64,000 bases of DNA from Cognatiyoonia sediminum (GTDB lineage: Bacteria; Pseudomonadota; Alphaproteobacteria; Rhodobacterales; Rhodobacteraceae). The position numbers were made by a program, and so were the translations under genes. The notes beneath the pieces were generated by a model, which made no database searches, was not told the origin of the DNA, and saw nothing but the letters and a program-made list of their open reading frames with translations. This document shows positions 24,023 through 32,814 of the stretch, piece by piece (the first letter of the stretch is position 1; each line of letters starts with the position of its first letter). The stretch covers positions 124,001 to 188,000 of the forward strand of contig NZ_FQXB01000004.1 of the NCBI RefSeq assembly GCF_900129845.1, written 5' to 3'.

Positions 24023-25053
24023 CACTGGCGCTTCTGCCCGATATTTGTCTTTCAGAACCGATCAAAGTGGCCGTCTTTCACGCGCCACTTTCAAGAGATG
24101 GCCCGGGCCTGTTACTCCGAGACATTGAGGCGAGGGAGCGGGAGGTGACGGCGGTTGTCGCGCTTATCGGCGTGGTTCAGCCTGACGTCATTGCGTTGAC
24201 AAATTTCGACTATGACGCTGATGGTCTAGCTCTATCGGCTTTCCAAAGGCTGTTGGACGAAAACGGCGTCATGCTGCCTTTCGCTTATGCCCCGCGCCCT
24301 AATAGTGGTCGCCCGAGTGGCATAGACATTGATCAAGATGAGCGCTTGGGCGAACCCGAAGATGCCGTTGGCTATGGTCGTTTTTGGGGCGATGGCGGCG
24401 TCGCTGTTTTGAGCCGTTGGGCGATCGACCTTGAGAAGAGTTCGGTAGACACCGATACGTTATGGGCAGATGTGCCAAACGCGTCTTTGCCCGACATGAC
24501 AGATGCGCATTTGCTAGGTGCACTTCCAGTTTCAACCTCGGCTCACGTGCAGGCTTGGATCGATCACCCCGATGATCCTTTTGCCATCCTGACCAGCGCT
24601 TCCACCGCTCCGGTTTTTGACGGCCCAGAAGACCGAAACGGGTATCGAAATGCTGCGGAACTGGCGCATTGGCGGGAGATGATTGCTGACATAGAGGTCC
24701 CCTTCGTTTTGGCATTCAACGCGAACCTCGATCCAATCGATGGCGAAGGGCACCATCAAAAGATGTTAGAGCTTCTCGCTTCGCCAGACCTGATCGATAC
24801 CGAACCCCGATCCACAGGTGGACATGAAAACGCTGACTCAAGCCATGCAGGTGATCCTGCTTTGGACACGGTGGATTGGGACGGACCCTCGCCCGGAAAT
24901 CTCAGGGTCAGCTATGTGCTGCCGAGTGCGGGTTGGTCGGTACTTGAGGCTGGTGTGTTTTGGCCGGGGCGAGAAGACGTTGACGCTGCGCTGGTCGAAG
25001 CCGTGGGCCCACATCGATTGGTTTGGGCCGAGATTTCATTGAAGAGCGACTGA
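23896..25053 (+). CDS. Secreted endonuclease/exonuclease/phosphatase-family protein, start unresolved
   Basis: This looks like an exported EEP-fold phosphodiesterase-like protein. The mature part begins near EPIKVAVFHAPLSRDGPG and includes VQPDVIALTNFDYD, GDGGVAVLSRW and VLAFNANLDPIDGEGHH, a degenerate form of the GDFNAxPxDGDG motif. A signal-peptide-like RRYAAGLALALLPDICLS lies just before, yet no ATG, GTG or TTG occurs in frame near it. The nearest are ATG 23896 and GTG 23881, about 130 bp inside the upstream gene, and a CTG at 24025. The true start may be non-canonical or lost. Confidence 0.7.
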   Translation: MGLPSCKPSDAWRGAQQSCAADPYSAQKGIRTGCFRRYAAGLALALLPDICLSEPIKVAVFHAPLSRDGPGLLLRDIEAREREVTAVVALIGVVQPDVIALTNFDYDADGLALSAFQRLLDENGVMLPFAYAPRPNSGRPSGIDIDQDERLGEPEDAVGYGRFWGDGGVAVLSRWAIDLEKSSVDTDTLWADVPNASLPDMTDAHLLGALPVSTSAHVQAWIDHPDDPFAILTSASTAPVFDGPEDRNGYRNAAELAHWREMIADIEVPFVLAFNANLDPIDGEGHHQKMLELLASPDLIDTEPRSTGGHENADSSHAGDPALDTVDWDGPSPGNLRVSYVLPSAGWSVLEAGVFWPGREDVDAALVEAVGPHRLVWAEISLKSD

Positions 25054-25138
25054 ACCACGTGGATTCACGGTGCGCATCTTGATCCCAGATGCGCAAACCG
25101 CTAGGCCACGCCAAACAGTTTTCGCGAAGGAATAGCGC

Positions 25139-26245
25139 ATGTCGAACCCATCCCTTTTGATCCTTGCTGGCGACGGCATTGGCCCTGAAGTCATGGAACA
25201 GGTGAAGCGGATCATCGGTTGGTACGGTGACAAGCGCGACCTGACATTTGACGTGTTCGAAGACCTTGTCGGTGGTGCGGCTTATGATGCGCATGGCGTT
25301 CCTTTGCACGATGACACAATGGCGAAAGCGCAAAAGGTCGATGCAGTACTGCTCGGCGCGGTTGGCGGCCCTGCCTATGACGACCTTGATTTCAGCGTGA
25401 AGCCAGAGCGTGGTTTGCTACGGTTGCGCAAAGAAATGGACCTTTTTGCGAACCTGCGTCCTGCACAGTGTTTCGACGCGCTGGCGGATTTCTCTTCGCT
25501 GAAGAAAGATATCGTTGCTGGCCTTGATATCATGATCGTCCGCGAATTGACCTCGGGCGTCTATTTCGGCGAACCGCGCGGCATTCATGTCGAAGACAAC
25601 ATGCGCGTTGGTATCAACACCCAGCGCTATACCGAGGCTGAGATTGAGCGTGCGGCACGCTCTGCTTTCGAATTGGCTCGCCGTCGGAACAACAAAGTCT
25701 GTTCGATGGAGAAGGCCAACGTCATGGAATCCGGTATTCTTTGGCGAGATGTCGTGAATGAAGTGCATCAGGCCGATTATGCAGATGTTGAGCTGTCGCA
25801 TATGTATGCCGATAACGGCGCGATGCAGTTGGTGCGCGCGCCAAAGCAGTTTGACGTGATCCTGACAGACAACTTGTTTGGCGACATTTTGTCTGACTGT
25901 GCAGCGATGTTGACGGGTTCTTTGGGCATGCTGCCCTCCGCGTCGCTTGGCCTGCCAATGGCAAATGGTCGTCCAAAAGCGATGTATGAACCCGTTCACG
26001 GGTCTGCGCCGGACATCGCCGGTCAAGGCAAAGCAAACCCAATTGCCTGTATCCTCAGCTTTGCGATGGCGCTGCGCTATTCCTTTGATGAAGGCGCCGA
26101 AGCGGATCGTCTGGAAGCGGCGATTGAAAAGGTCTTGGCAGACGGGGCACGCACGGGCGATCTGATGGGGCCAGAAGGTGGGACGCCGATCAGCACGACC
26201 GAAATGGGTGACGTGATCCTCGAAGCACTCGACGCGTCTCTCTGA
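25139..26245 (+). CDS. leuB: 3-isopropylmalate dehydrogenase
   Basis: This NAD-dependent beta-decarboxylating dehydrogenase converts 3-isopropylmalate to 2-oxoisocaproate. Its 368 residues contain [24 protein letters not shown], the substrate-binding [63 protein letters not shown] and the NAD-site [20 protein letters not shown]. It lies 2.4 kb from leuCD, separated by two unrelated envelope genes, and ends in a clear terminator. Confidence 0.96.
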   Translation: MSNPSLLILAGDGIGPEVMEQVKRIIGWYGDKRDLTFDVFEDLVGGAAYDAHGVPLHDDTMAKAQKVDAVLLGAVGGPAYDDLDFSVKPERGLLRLRKEMDLFANLRPAQCFDALADFSSLKKDIVAGLDIMIVRELTSGVYFGEPRGIHVEDNMRVGINTQRYTEAEIERAARSAFELARRRNNKVCSMEKANVMESGILWRDVVNEVHQADYADVELSHMYADNGAMQLVRAPKQFDVILTDNLFGDILSDCAAMLTGSLGMLPSASLGLPMANGRPKAMYEPVHGSAPDIAGQGKANPIACILSFAMALRYSFDEGAEADRLEAAIEKVLADGARTGDLMGPEGGTPISTTEMGDVILEALDASL

Positions 26246-26270
26246 TCGACGCTAAAGCTAAGAACAGCTT

Positions 26271-26297
26271 GACCCATTCTTCGGAATGGGTCTTTTT
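26271..26297 (+). terminator. Rho-independent terminator of leuB
   Basis: GACCCATTC, loop TTCG, GAATGGGTC, then TTTTT, 25 bp after the leuB stop. It is a textbook stem with a stable tetraloop and U tract. Confidence 0.92.
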
Positions 26298-26329
26298 GTG
26301 CGCAACTCCATAGTTTGAGACGTTTTATC

Positions 26330-27289
26330 ATGTCACCGAATGTTCGGGGCGCATTATTTGCCTTGGCCGCCTTTGCTGTTTTCTCGACCCATGATGTGAT
26401 CATCAAGATCCTTGGCGGAACCTATTCGCCTATTCAGGTGGTGTTTTTCTCCGTTCTGCTCAGCTTTCCGTTGGCCACGGTTATGCTGATGAGAGACACG
26501 ACCGCAGACACGCTCATCCCGCGGCATCCGTGGTGGTTGGCGCTGCGTACAATGGCGGCTGTGGTGACGGGCGTTTCGGCCTTCTACGCTTTTTCTGTTC
26601 TGCCGCTGGCGCAAACCTACGCGATTATCTTCGCCTCGCCTTTGATCATTACCGTCCTTGCGATTCCTGTGCTGGGGGAACGGGTTCGGCTGCGGCGTTG
26701 GATCGCTGTTTTGGTGGGCCTGTGCGGAGTTTTGGTCGTTCTGAGGCCTGGCGCAGAACCGCTTACACTGGGCCATCTTGCTGCTCTTGCTGCTGCGCTG
26801 GGCGGATCGGTCGCCGCGATTGTCGTGCGTAAGATTGGGGCAGAGGAACGTCCCGTTGTCATGCTCCTTTACCCTATGGTGGTGAACTTTGTGGTGATGG
26901 CGGCGTTGTTGCCATGGGTCTACGAACCTATGCCCATTGAGCATTTGGGACTTCTTGGGATTGTCGCCTTATTCGCATGGACGGCTAGCCGGATGATTAT
27001 TGTTGCCTATCAGTCCGGTGAGGCCGCGATCATCGCGCCAATGCAATATTCGCAGATCCTATGGGCCAGCGTTTATGGGTTTTTGTTCTTTGACGAGATC
27101 ATCGATGCACCAACGGCCATTGGGGCAGGGATCATCATCGCGTCAGGCCTTTACATCGTACTGCGGGAGAGCCGGACTGATGCTTCAGAAAACACACCCG
27201 TACTGCGCAGCCGGTCACGTCCGGAGACAGGAACCACGCCACGGGTCAGCTTGATTATGCGGGCGAGAGGGAAGACACCTCCACGCTAA
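26330..27289 (+). CDS. EamA-family (DMT superfamily) permease
   Basis: This 319-residue membrane protein has ten predicted helices in two EamA repeats (about 6-135 and 145-290). Typical parts are FALAAFAVFSTHDVIIKIL, ALRTMAAVVTGVSAFYAFSVLPLAQTYAIIFASPLIITVLAIPVLGERV and, in the second half, SQILWASVYGFLFFDEIIDAPTAIGAGIIIASGLYIV. Relatives export or import metabolites such as amino acids or drugs; the substrate is unknown. I chose ATG 26330, five codons inside an upstream TTG. Confidence 0.83.
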   Translation: MSPNVRGALFALAAFAVFSTHDVIIKILGGTYSPIQVVFFSVLLSFPLATVMLMRDTTADTLIPRHPWWLALRTMAAVVTGVSAFYAFSVLPLAQTYAIIFASPLIITVLAIPVLGERVRLRRWIAVLVGLCGVLVVLRPGAEPLTLGHLAALAAALGGSVAAIVVRKIGAEERPVVMLLYPMVVNFVVMAALLPWVYEPMPIEHLGLLGIVALFAWTASRMIIVAYQSGEAAIIAPMQYSQILWASVYGFLFFDEIIDAPTAIGAGIIIASGLYIVLRESRTDASENTPVLRSRSRPETGTTPRVSLIMRARGKTPPR

Positions 27290-27300
27290 AGCGTTGGAGG
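27278..27300. terminator. Stem-loop between convergent EamA and DUF1244 genes
   Basis: CCTCCACGC, loop TAAA, GCGTTGGAGG pair with one bulged T. The stem overlaps the end of the EamA gene and sits at the stop of the opposing gene. Confidence 0.55.
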
Positions 27301-27600
27301 TCAGTGGCTTTTGTCAAAAGCCGCCTTTGCCTCTGGCGAGGCCTCGGTCTGATACTTCTCTTTCCACTCTGAGAAAGGCATCCCATAGAACGCCTCGCGC
27401 CCTTCGTCCTTTGACATCTCAATCCCGCGCTCGTTCGCGGCTTCTTGATACCAACGGCTGAGGCAATTCCGGCAGAAGCCTGCGAGGTTCATCATATCGA
27501 TGTTTTGCGCGTCGGTGCGCTCTTCCATGAGATGCTTTTGCAACCGGCGAAAGGCTGCGGCTTCGAGTTCGATTTGCGTTTGGGCGTCGATTTTTGTCAC
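27301..27600 (-). CDS. DUF1244 family protein
   Basis: This 99-residue protein matches the small proteobacterial DUF1244 family by its core NMAGFCRNCLSRWY-like segment (here MNLAGFCRNCLSRWYQEAA) and GREAFYGMPFSEWKEKYQ. The two cysteines in CRNC could bind a metal or form a redox pair; function is not established. It is directly downstream of the N-formylglutamate amidohydrolase-like gene with a 2-bp gap, hence co-transcribed. Confidence 0.85.
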   Translation of the reverse strand: MTKIDAQTQIELEAAAFRRLQKHLMEERTDAQNIDMMNLAGFCRNCLSRWYQEAANERGIEMSKDEGREAFYGMPFSEWKEKYQTEASPEAKAAFDKSH

Positions 27601-27602
27601 GT

Positions 27603-28340
27603 CTACAATCCTGTTGCGGCGAGTGTTTCAGTTAAGATGGGGGCAAGCCGTTCGGCCCACAAGCGTTGACCGGCATCATCGGCAATCAAATCGTTGCGCA
27701 GTTCGATCAAAATGTTTGGGCGGCCATGTTGCAAGGCATGTTGGTCGATCGCATCGCCGGGCAGATCGCCATTGTAAGGCTCGTTATCACCAACGCACCA
27801 CCCAACAGCGCGGCAAGCATCCATAAGCGGCGTCGCGAGGCGGGCGTCTTTGGCATAGAGGATGCCGATTTCCCAAGGGCGTTTGGGCTGATTTTGTAGT
27901 TGCGGCGTGAAGCTGTGGATCGCGCAGATCACAGGGTTTTCCACCTTCGTCGCGGTTTCAGCGATTGCAGCGTGATATGGGAAGTAAAGTTCATCTTTGC
28001 GGCGTTGCAAATCTTGCACTGTAGCATCGCGATTGGCGGGAATGATGGACCCGTCATAGATCTTGCGCATCAGCGTGGGATCGTCGTGCCCTCGGTTGGG
28101 GTCGATCACGATCCGAGAGAAATCCGACAGGATTGCGGGGCTGTTTAGCAACTCAGATAGATGCCGCGTTACCCCCGCCGCGCCGATGTCGAAGGCAATA
28201 TGCCGCTGCATATCTTCAGCGGGTAAGCCAAGATCACCGCCGTTCACCCAGTTCGGCACACGGTTTGAGGCATGATCGCAGGTCAGAACCCATCGCCCTG
28301 TCTTGGCCTGATTGAATATATGATACACAGTTTCGGTCAT
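27603..28340 (-). CDS. N-formylglutamate amidohydrolase-family protein
   Basis: This 245-residue metallo-amidohydrolase family member is recognised by VLTCDHASNRVP, IAFDIGAAGVTRHLSELL, SDFSRIVIDPNRG and CAIHSFTPQL. HutG members hydrolyse N-formylglutamate at the end of histidine breakdown, but no other hut gene is present. The pairing with DUF1244 is the only context, so the substrate is open. Confidence 0.83.
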   Translation of the reverse strand: MTETVYHIFNQAKTGRWVLTCDHASNRVPNWVNGGDLGLPAEDMQRHIAFDIGAAGVTRHLSELLNSPAILSDFSRIVIDPNRGHDDPTLMRKIYDGSIIPANRDATVQDLQRRKDELYFPYHAAIAETATKVENPVICAIHSFTPQLQNQPKRPWEIGILYAKDARLATPLMDACRAVGWCVGDNEPYNGDLPGDAIDQHALQHGRPNILIELRNDLIADDAGQRLWAERLAPILTETLAATGL

Positions 28341-28394
28341 TTTTGTCGTATTCCCTCTGAGAACTGCTTTAGGTCAGTTGTAGGCTAATGGGAA

Positions 28395-28434
28395 TTGCGC
28401 AATAAGGGCGCAAACATAACTGTTACCGCTAACG
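28395..28434 (+). promoter_or_regulatory. LacI-type operator-like site in the pyk promoter region
   Basis: TGTTACCGCTAACG (28421-28434) is a near-palindrome centred on CG, with GTTA and TAAC arms, typical of LacI-family operators. It is 31 bp before the pyk ATG. Just upstream TTGCGC and GCGCAA (28395-28400, 28408-28413) form another dyad, and TTGCGC could serve as a -35 with TAACTG (28417-28422) as -10, so the operator would cover the promoter core. Confidence 0.5.
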
Positions 28435-28464
28435 GCGATCTAAGCCGATTCGAAGGATTAATTT

Positions 28465-29910
28465 ATGAAACGCGATCGCAATGTAAAAATCGTCGCTACT
28501 TTGGGCCCTGCATCTAACGACTATAAGATGATCCGCGCTCTGCATGAGGCCGGCGCCGACGTTTTCCGCCTTAACATGAGCCATGGCGATCACGCTGAGA
28601 TCAAAGTTCGGCATGAGATCATTCGCAAGGTTGAAGAAGACCTGAAAAGCCCGATTGCAATTTTGGCCGACCTTCAAGGGCCGAAACTGCGTGTTGGTAA
28701 ATTTGCGAATGACGCTGAAGAACTCGTTGAAGGTGCGTCGTTCCGCTTGGATCTTGATGAAGCAGATGGCGACGTGAACCGTGTGTGTCTGCCGCACAAA
28801 GAAATTTTTGACGCTTTGGAGCCAGGTGCGCACCTGCTGGTGAACGACGGCAAGATCAAGCTACGTGTCAAAGACTGTGGCGCGACATTCGCGGATTGCG
28901 AAGTTGTGGTCGGCGGCACGATTTCAAACCGCAAGGGTGTGAACGTGCCGGACGTTGTGTTGCCCTTGGCCGCGCTTTCCGAGAAAGATCGCAAAGACCT
29001 TGAATTCGTCTGTGAGCTGGGTGTCGATTGGTTGGCTTTGTCCTTCGTTCAGCGCCCTGCGGACGTAGAAGAGGCCAGAAAGCTTGCGAAGGGGCGGGCT
29101 GCCATCCTTTCGAAGATTGAAAAGCCGGCGGCTGTGAAAGCCTTTGATGACATCCTTGAAGCATCTGACGGCATCATGGTTGCGCGCGGGGATTTGGGTG
29201 TCGAATTGCCTGTCCAAAACGTACCGCCCATTCAGAAACAGTTGGTGCGCAAATGTCGGACAGCAGCGAAGCCAGTGATCGTTGCGACCCAGATGTTGGA
29301 ATCCATGATCGAAAGCCCAATGCCGACCCGGGCCGAGGTTTCCGATGTCGCGACTGCAATCTATGAAGGCACAGACGCCATCATGCTTTCAGCTGAATCT
29401 GCGGCGGGCAGCTATCCGATCGAAGCCGTCACAACCATGAACAACGTTGCGATGGAAGTTGAGAGCGATCCTACGTACACAAACATCATTGAGGCATCGA
29501 GAACCGCGGAACGAACTTCAGTTGCGGATGGAATTGTGGCCGCAGCGCGTGAAATCGCGGAGACGACAGATATCAAAGCGATTTGCTGTTTCTCGCAATC
29601 TGGAACGACAGCGGCGCTCGTTTCTCGTGAGCGCCCACGTGTGCCGATTGTTGCTTTGACAAGCTACGTTGGGACCGCACGTAAGCTTTGCCTATCTTGG
29701 GGTTGCAATTGTGCGGTAGTCGGCAGCGTCGCACGCTTTAAAGACGCTGTTATTGCGGCAGTTCGAGCAAGCCAAGAGCAAGGCATGGTAACAAATGCGG
29801 ATAAAGTGGTCGTCACCGCTGGTGTTCCTTTCAATACACCCGGCTCGACCAATATTCTCCGCGTGGCGCCCTGCGACGAGAAGTTGATTTACCCATCTGA
29901 TCCAGAGTAG
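28465..29910 (+). CDS. pyk: Pyruvate kinase
   Basis: This enzyme makes pyruvate and ATP from phosphoenolpyruvate. Its 481 residues show KIVATLGPAS at the N-terminus, VFRLNMSHGDH, ILADLQGPKLRVG, LSFVQRPADVEEARKL, the active-site signature AILSKIEKPAAV, MVARGDLGVELP and VIVATQMLESMIESPMPTRAEVSDVATAIYEGTDAIMLSAESAAG. It is divergent from the N-formylglutamate amidohydrolase gene and carries an operator-like site. Confidence 0.96.
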   Translation: MKRDRNVKIVATLGPASNDYKMIRALHEAGADVFRLNMSHGDHAEIKVRHEIIRKVEEDLKSPIAILADLQGPKLRVGKFANDAEELVEGASFRLDLDEADGDVNRVCLPHKEIFDALEPGAHLLVNDGKIKLRVKDCGATFADCEVVVGGTISNRKGVNVPDVVLPLAALSEKDRKDLEFVCELGVDWLALSFVQRPADVEEARKLAKGRAAILSKIEKPAAVKAFDDILEASDGIMVARGDLGVELPVQNVPPIQKQLVRKCRTAAKPVIVATQMLESMIESPMPTRAEVSDVATAIYEGTDAIMLSAESAAGSYPIEAVTTMNNVAMEVESDPTYTNIIEASRTAERTSVADGIVAAAREIAETTDIKAICCFSQSGTTAALVSRERPRVPIVALTSYVGTARKLCLSWGCNCAVVGSVARFKDAVIAAVRASQEQGMVTNADKVVVTAGVPFNTPGSTNILRVAPCDEKLIYPSDPE

Positions 29911-29945
29911 CGTCCTCCAAAGGTCAATCTTGGGGAGGGTCGACC

Positions 29946-30173
29946 ATGTTGGATTTGGACTTGTTGTTTGTCCTAGGCATCTGCTTGGGGGTGCTCATAT
30001 TGCCTGCGGTGGTGAGTGCGATATTGGACGGGCGGGCACCGCGAACACCTGCTTTGCTATTGATCATTAGCGCGCTGATGATCGGCTATGCAGTCTTGCA
30101 AAAACCGACGGGATATTCGCTCGCGAGCATCCCAGATGTGTTCGCGAACGTGATTGCCCGATATACAAACTAA
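29946..30173 (+). CDS. Small two-span membrane protein
   Basis: This 75-residue protein has two hydrophobic segments (about 6-27 and 35-53) with a PRTPALLLIISALMIGYAVLQKP second span. I know no function. GGGGAGGG lies upstream of the ATG. It is 35 bp after pyk and reads the same way, so it may be co-transcribed with pyk. Confidence 0.65.
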   Translation: MLDLDLLFVLGICLGVLILPAVVSAILDGRAPRTPALLLIISALMIGYAVLQKPTGYSLASIPDVFANVIARYTN

Positions 30174-30180
30174 ATCGGGC

Positions 30181-30209
30181 TTGCTTTACAGGCGACTCCC
30201 TTCTATACG
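30181..30209 (+). promoter_or_regulatory. Sigma-70-type promoter of rpmI-rplT
   Basis: TTGCTT (30181-30186) and TATACG (30204-30209) are spaced 17 bp apart, 79 bp before rpmI. The leader contains a small hairpin, GTCGT-GCGAA-ACGAC, near 30251-30265. Confidence 0.55.
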
Positions 30210-30287
30210 GCGCTTCTGAACCCGCGCGGCCGGCCAGTATGGCATGCCGAGTCGTGCGAAACGACCGACCTGATGTAGGAGACGGAA

Positions 30288-30488
30288 ATGCCAAAGATGA
30301 AGACAAAATCGAGCTGCAAAAAGCGGTTCAAAGTGACGGCCAAGGGCCGCGTGGTGGCGGCACAAGCTGGTAAGCGCCACGGCATGATCAAGCGCACAAA
30401 CAAATTCCTCCGCAATGCGCGTGGCACGACCACCCTTTGCAAAGCTGACGAAGGTATCATCAAGCCGATGATGCCTTACGCTCGTTAA
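30288..30488 (+). CDS. rpmI: 50S ribosomal protein bL35
   Basis: This 66-residue ribosomal protein has the canonical start [22 protein letters not shown] and a basic, Arg/Lys-rich body ([19 protein letters not shown]). It is followed 16 bp later by rplT. The infC gene that precedes this pair in many bacteria is not adjacent here. Confidence 0.96.
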   Translation: MPKMKTKSSCKKRFKVTAKGRVVAAQAGKRHGMIKRTNKFLRNARGTTTLCKADEGIIKPMMPYAR

Positions 30489-30504
30489 TTAGGGGGACAG
30501 AGAT

Positions 30505-30864
30505 ATGCGCGTTAAAGGTGGAACCGTAACTCATCGCCGTCACAAGAAAGTTTTGGACGCTGCCAAAGGTTATTATGACCGTCGCTCCAAGACATTCAAA
30601 GTCGCCAAGCAGGCTGTCGACAAAGCCAACCAATATGCGACTCGCGACCGTCATAACCGCAAGCGGAACTTCCGTTCCCTGTGGATTCAGCGGATCAACG
30701 CAGGTGTTCGCGCGGTTGATGCTGACCTGAACTATTCAAAGTTCATCAACGGTCTGACATTGGCTGGCATCGAAGTGGACCGTAAGGTTCTTGCCGACCT
30801 CGCTGTGAATGAGCCGGAAGCATTTGCTGCGATCGTCGGCAAAGCGAAGGCAGCGATGGCGTAA
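30505..30864 (+). CDS. rplT: 50S ribosomal protein bL20
   Basis: This 119-residue protein binds 23S rRNA early in assembly. It shows [34 protein letters not shown]-type sequence, [21 protein letters not shown] and the C-terminal [38 protein letters not shown] ribosome binding site precedes it, and a strong terminator follows. Confidence 0.97.
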   Translation: MRVKGGTVTHRRHKKVLDAAKGYYDRRSKTFKVAKQAVDKANQYATRDRHNRKRNFRSLWIQRINAGVRAVDADLNYSKFINGLTLAGIEVDRKVLADLAVNEPEAFAAIVGKAKAAMA

Positions 30865-30889
30865 GCCAACCTTAGAGAATTCTGGTAAA

Positions 30890-30916
30890 GGCCGCTCCAA
30901 ATCGGGGCGGCTTTTG
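30890..30916 (+). terminator. Rho-independent terminator of rpmI-rplT
   Basis: GCCGCTCC, loop AAATC, GGGGCGGC, then TTTTGTCGTT, about 26 bp past the rplT stop and next to the convergent lipoprotein gene. Confidence 0.88.
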
Positions 30917-30920
30917 TCGT

Positions 30921-31682
30921 TTAGTGACCGAAGGCGAAAATGCCTGTCTCATCAATAGTTGCCGCTGTGAGGTGACGAAGTGTCACTACGCCGACGGCCT
31001 CCTCTGAATTGGGTCCCGCGATCAAACCTTGGTAGCTGGCATCAGTCACAGTTGATGCAGCAAAGCCGCCGCCGCTTGTGCTGCCAGAAAATGTGCCGTT
31101 TGAACTTAGGTTTGTTGAGTTCAATGTCAGGTCAGCGAGTGTTGTACCGATCGGCACAATGGTGTCTTTATTTCGAAGGATGCGGTTCGTGACTTCGCCG
31201 GACACCGTGGCATTGTTCAAGATTACTGTTAGCGCGGCGTCACCATTCGCTATGAACGTCAGTGTGTCGTCTACGGGATTGGTCAGAAAGGCGATGTAGT
31301 TTCCGGACAAGTTCACGACGCCCGATTGAGCGACTGGGCCAGCGGTTAGGCGTTGATACTGTGCTGCAGTCAGGTTGATCGCACCCTCAGTTTGCAAAAG
31401 GCTAACCGAAGACTGATCGCCAATGCTTGCATACATTCCCGTGCCGCTGATGGGATTGCTGGATCGGTCGAACGTGTTGAGATCGAGCGCAGGATCGCCA
31501 ACCAGTAGGTCCATGTCGCCTTCGATTTCGACTGTGTAAATGTCTGCGCCGGAGTTGAAACTTACGGCAAAACTGCCCGTTCCGGTAGGCGTTGAAACCA
31601 AGTTGAGTGTACTTGGTCCTGACGGGCTACTTCCGCAGGCAGCAATGCTCGCTAGTCCTAAGCTAAGGAAAAGGTACTTCAT
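30921..31682 (-). CDS. Lipoprotein with TbpB-like C-terminal barrel features
   Basis: This 253-residue lipoprotein has a signal peptide ending in lipobox ASIAAC (Cys16), then a low-complexity Ser/Gly/Thr linker and beta-rich sequence. Near the C-terminus, GTFSGSTSGGGFA and LIAGPNSEEAVGVVTL resemble the GAFYGP-x-A-EE-x-GG pattern of transferrin-binding-protein-B-like barrel lipoproteins. The function is unknown. The ATG at 31682 follows GGAG; an upstream ATG adds six residues. No TonB receptor or Slam gene is adjacent. Confidence 0.65.
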   Translation of the reverse strand: MKYLFLSLGLASIAACGSSPSGPSTLNLVSTPTGTGSFAVSFNSGADIYTVEIEGDMDLLVGDPALDLNTFDRSSNPISGTGMYASIGDQSSVSLLQTEGAINLTAAQYQRLTAGPVAQSGVVNLSGNYIAFLTNPVDDTLTFIANGDAALTVILNNATVSGEVTNRILRNKDTIVPIGTTLADLTLNSTNLSSNGTFSGSTSGGGFAASTVTDASYQGLIAGPNSEEAVGVVTLRHLTAATIDETGIFAFGH

Positions 31683-31769
31683 GGTCGTGTTCTCCTTCAC
31701 ATTGGAAAAGAGTTCACGAAAACGATTGTTCTGAACAGTCAGGTTTTCCGTAGTATGGCGATTGTACCG

Positions 31770-32720
31770 CTAGGCTGGTTCGCGCAGAACTCTTGGCACC
31801 TTAAATTCGACGTTTTCCACCGCAGTCTCAACGATCTCAACCGTGGTGTCGTAGCGATCCTTGAAGGCATCAATAACTTCATTGATCAGAACTTCCGGCG
31901 CAGATGCGCCTGCGGTGATCCCGATGCTTTTAATGCCATTAAGCGCGCGCCAATCGATATCCGTCGCGCGTTGGACCAACTGCGCATAGTCGCAGCCTGC
32001 CCGCGCGCCCACTTCGACAAGTCGTTTGGAGTTCGACGAATTAGGTGCACCCACCACCATAATCGCATCGCACTTTGGCGCGATGGCTTTGACGGCTTCC
32101 TGCCGGTTGGTTGTCGCGTAACAGATATCCTCTTTGTGAGGGCCAACGATCCCAGGGAAACGCTCTTGAAGGGCTTTGACGATGTCGATCGTATCATCCA
32201 CCGAAAGGGTGGTTTGAGTGACAAAAGCGAGCCGTTCTGGATCGCGTACCTCAACCGTGGCGACATCTTCGACCGTTTCGACCAATAGCACTTCGCCATC
32301 CGGCAATTGCCCCATGGTGCCAATCGTTTCAGGATGGCCTTCGTGGCCGATCATGATCATTTGCAGGCCGTTGTCCGAATGGCGTTGGGCTTCGATATGC
32401 ACCTTGCTAACCAAGGGGCAGGTGGCATCGACGTAGATCATCTCGCGCTTGGCCGCCGCTGCGGGCACTGCTTTGGGAACGCCGTGGGCGGAAAAGATAA
32501 CAGGGCGATCATCGGGGCATTCTAAAAGCTCTTCGACAAAAACAGCACCTTTGTCTCGCAGCCCATCGACCACGAATTTATTGTGGACGATTTCATGGCG
32601 GACGTAGACCGGCGCGCCCCATTTTTCCAAAGCCATTTCGACGATCTTAATCGCTCGGTCGACGCCAGCGCAGAATCCGCGCGGTGCTGCGAGGTATAGG
32701 GTAAGGCTTTGCTTGGTCAT
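31770..32720 (-). CDS. ispH: 4-hydroxy-3-methylbut-2-enyl diphosphate reductase
   Basis: This is the last enzyme of the MEP isoprenoid pathway, an iron-sulphur reductase producing IPP and DMAPP. The 316 residues contain the three cluster cysteines in [22 protein letters not shown] and the region before [10 protein letters not shown], plus the conserved [11 protein letters not shown] and [10 protein letters not shown]. It is preceded by a NYN-domain gene on the same strand with a terminator between, so it is probably transcribed alone. Confidence 0.96.
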   Translation of the reverse strand: MTKQSLTLYLAAPRGFCAGVDRAIKIVEMALEKWGAPVYVRHEIVHNKFVVDGLRDKGAVFVEELLECPDDRPVIFSAHGVPKAVPAAAAKREMIYVDATCPLVSKVHIEAQRHSDNGLQMIMIGHEGHPETIGTMGQLPDGEVLLVETVEDVATVEVRDPERLAFVTQTTLSVDDTIDIVKALQERFPGIVGPHKEDICYATTNRQEAVKAIAPKCDAIMVVGAPNSSNSKRLVEVGARAGCDYAQLVQRATDIDWRALNGIKSIGITAGASAPEVLINEVIDAFKDRYDTTVEIVETAVENVEFKVPRVLREPA

Positions 32721-32788
32721 TCCGGGCCCTCATTAGACGCATAAGAGGTAATCAAACCGGCGGCTTACGTCTAGTAGGCCATATTACA

Positions 32789-32810
32789 AGGGGCGCCAAA
32801 TGGCGCCCCT
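32789..32810. terminator. Strong palindromic terminator between the NYN gene and ispH
   Basis: AGGGGCGCC and GGCGCCCCT form a 9-10 bp perfect stem just 4 bp after the NYN-gene stop (minus strand). There is no long T tract in its reading direction, so it may act partly as a 3-prime stabiliser. Confidence 0.65.
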
Positions 32811-32814
32811 CAAT

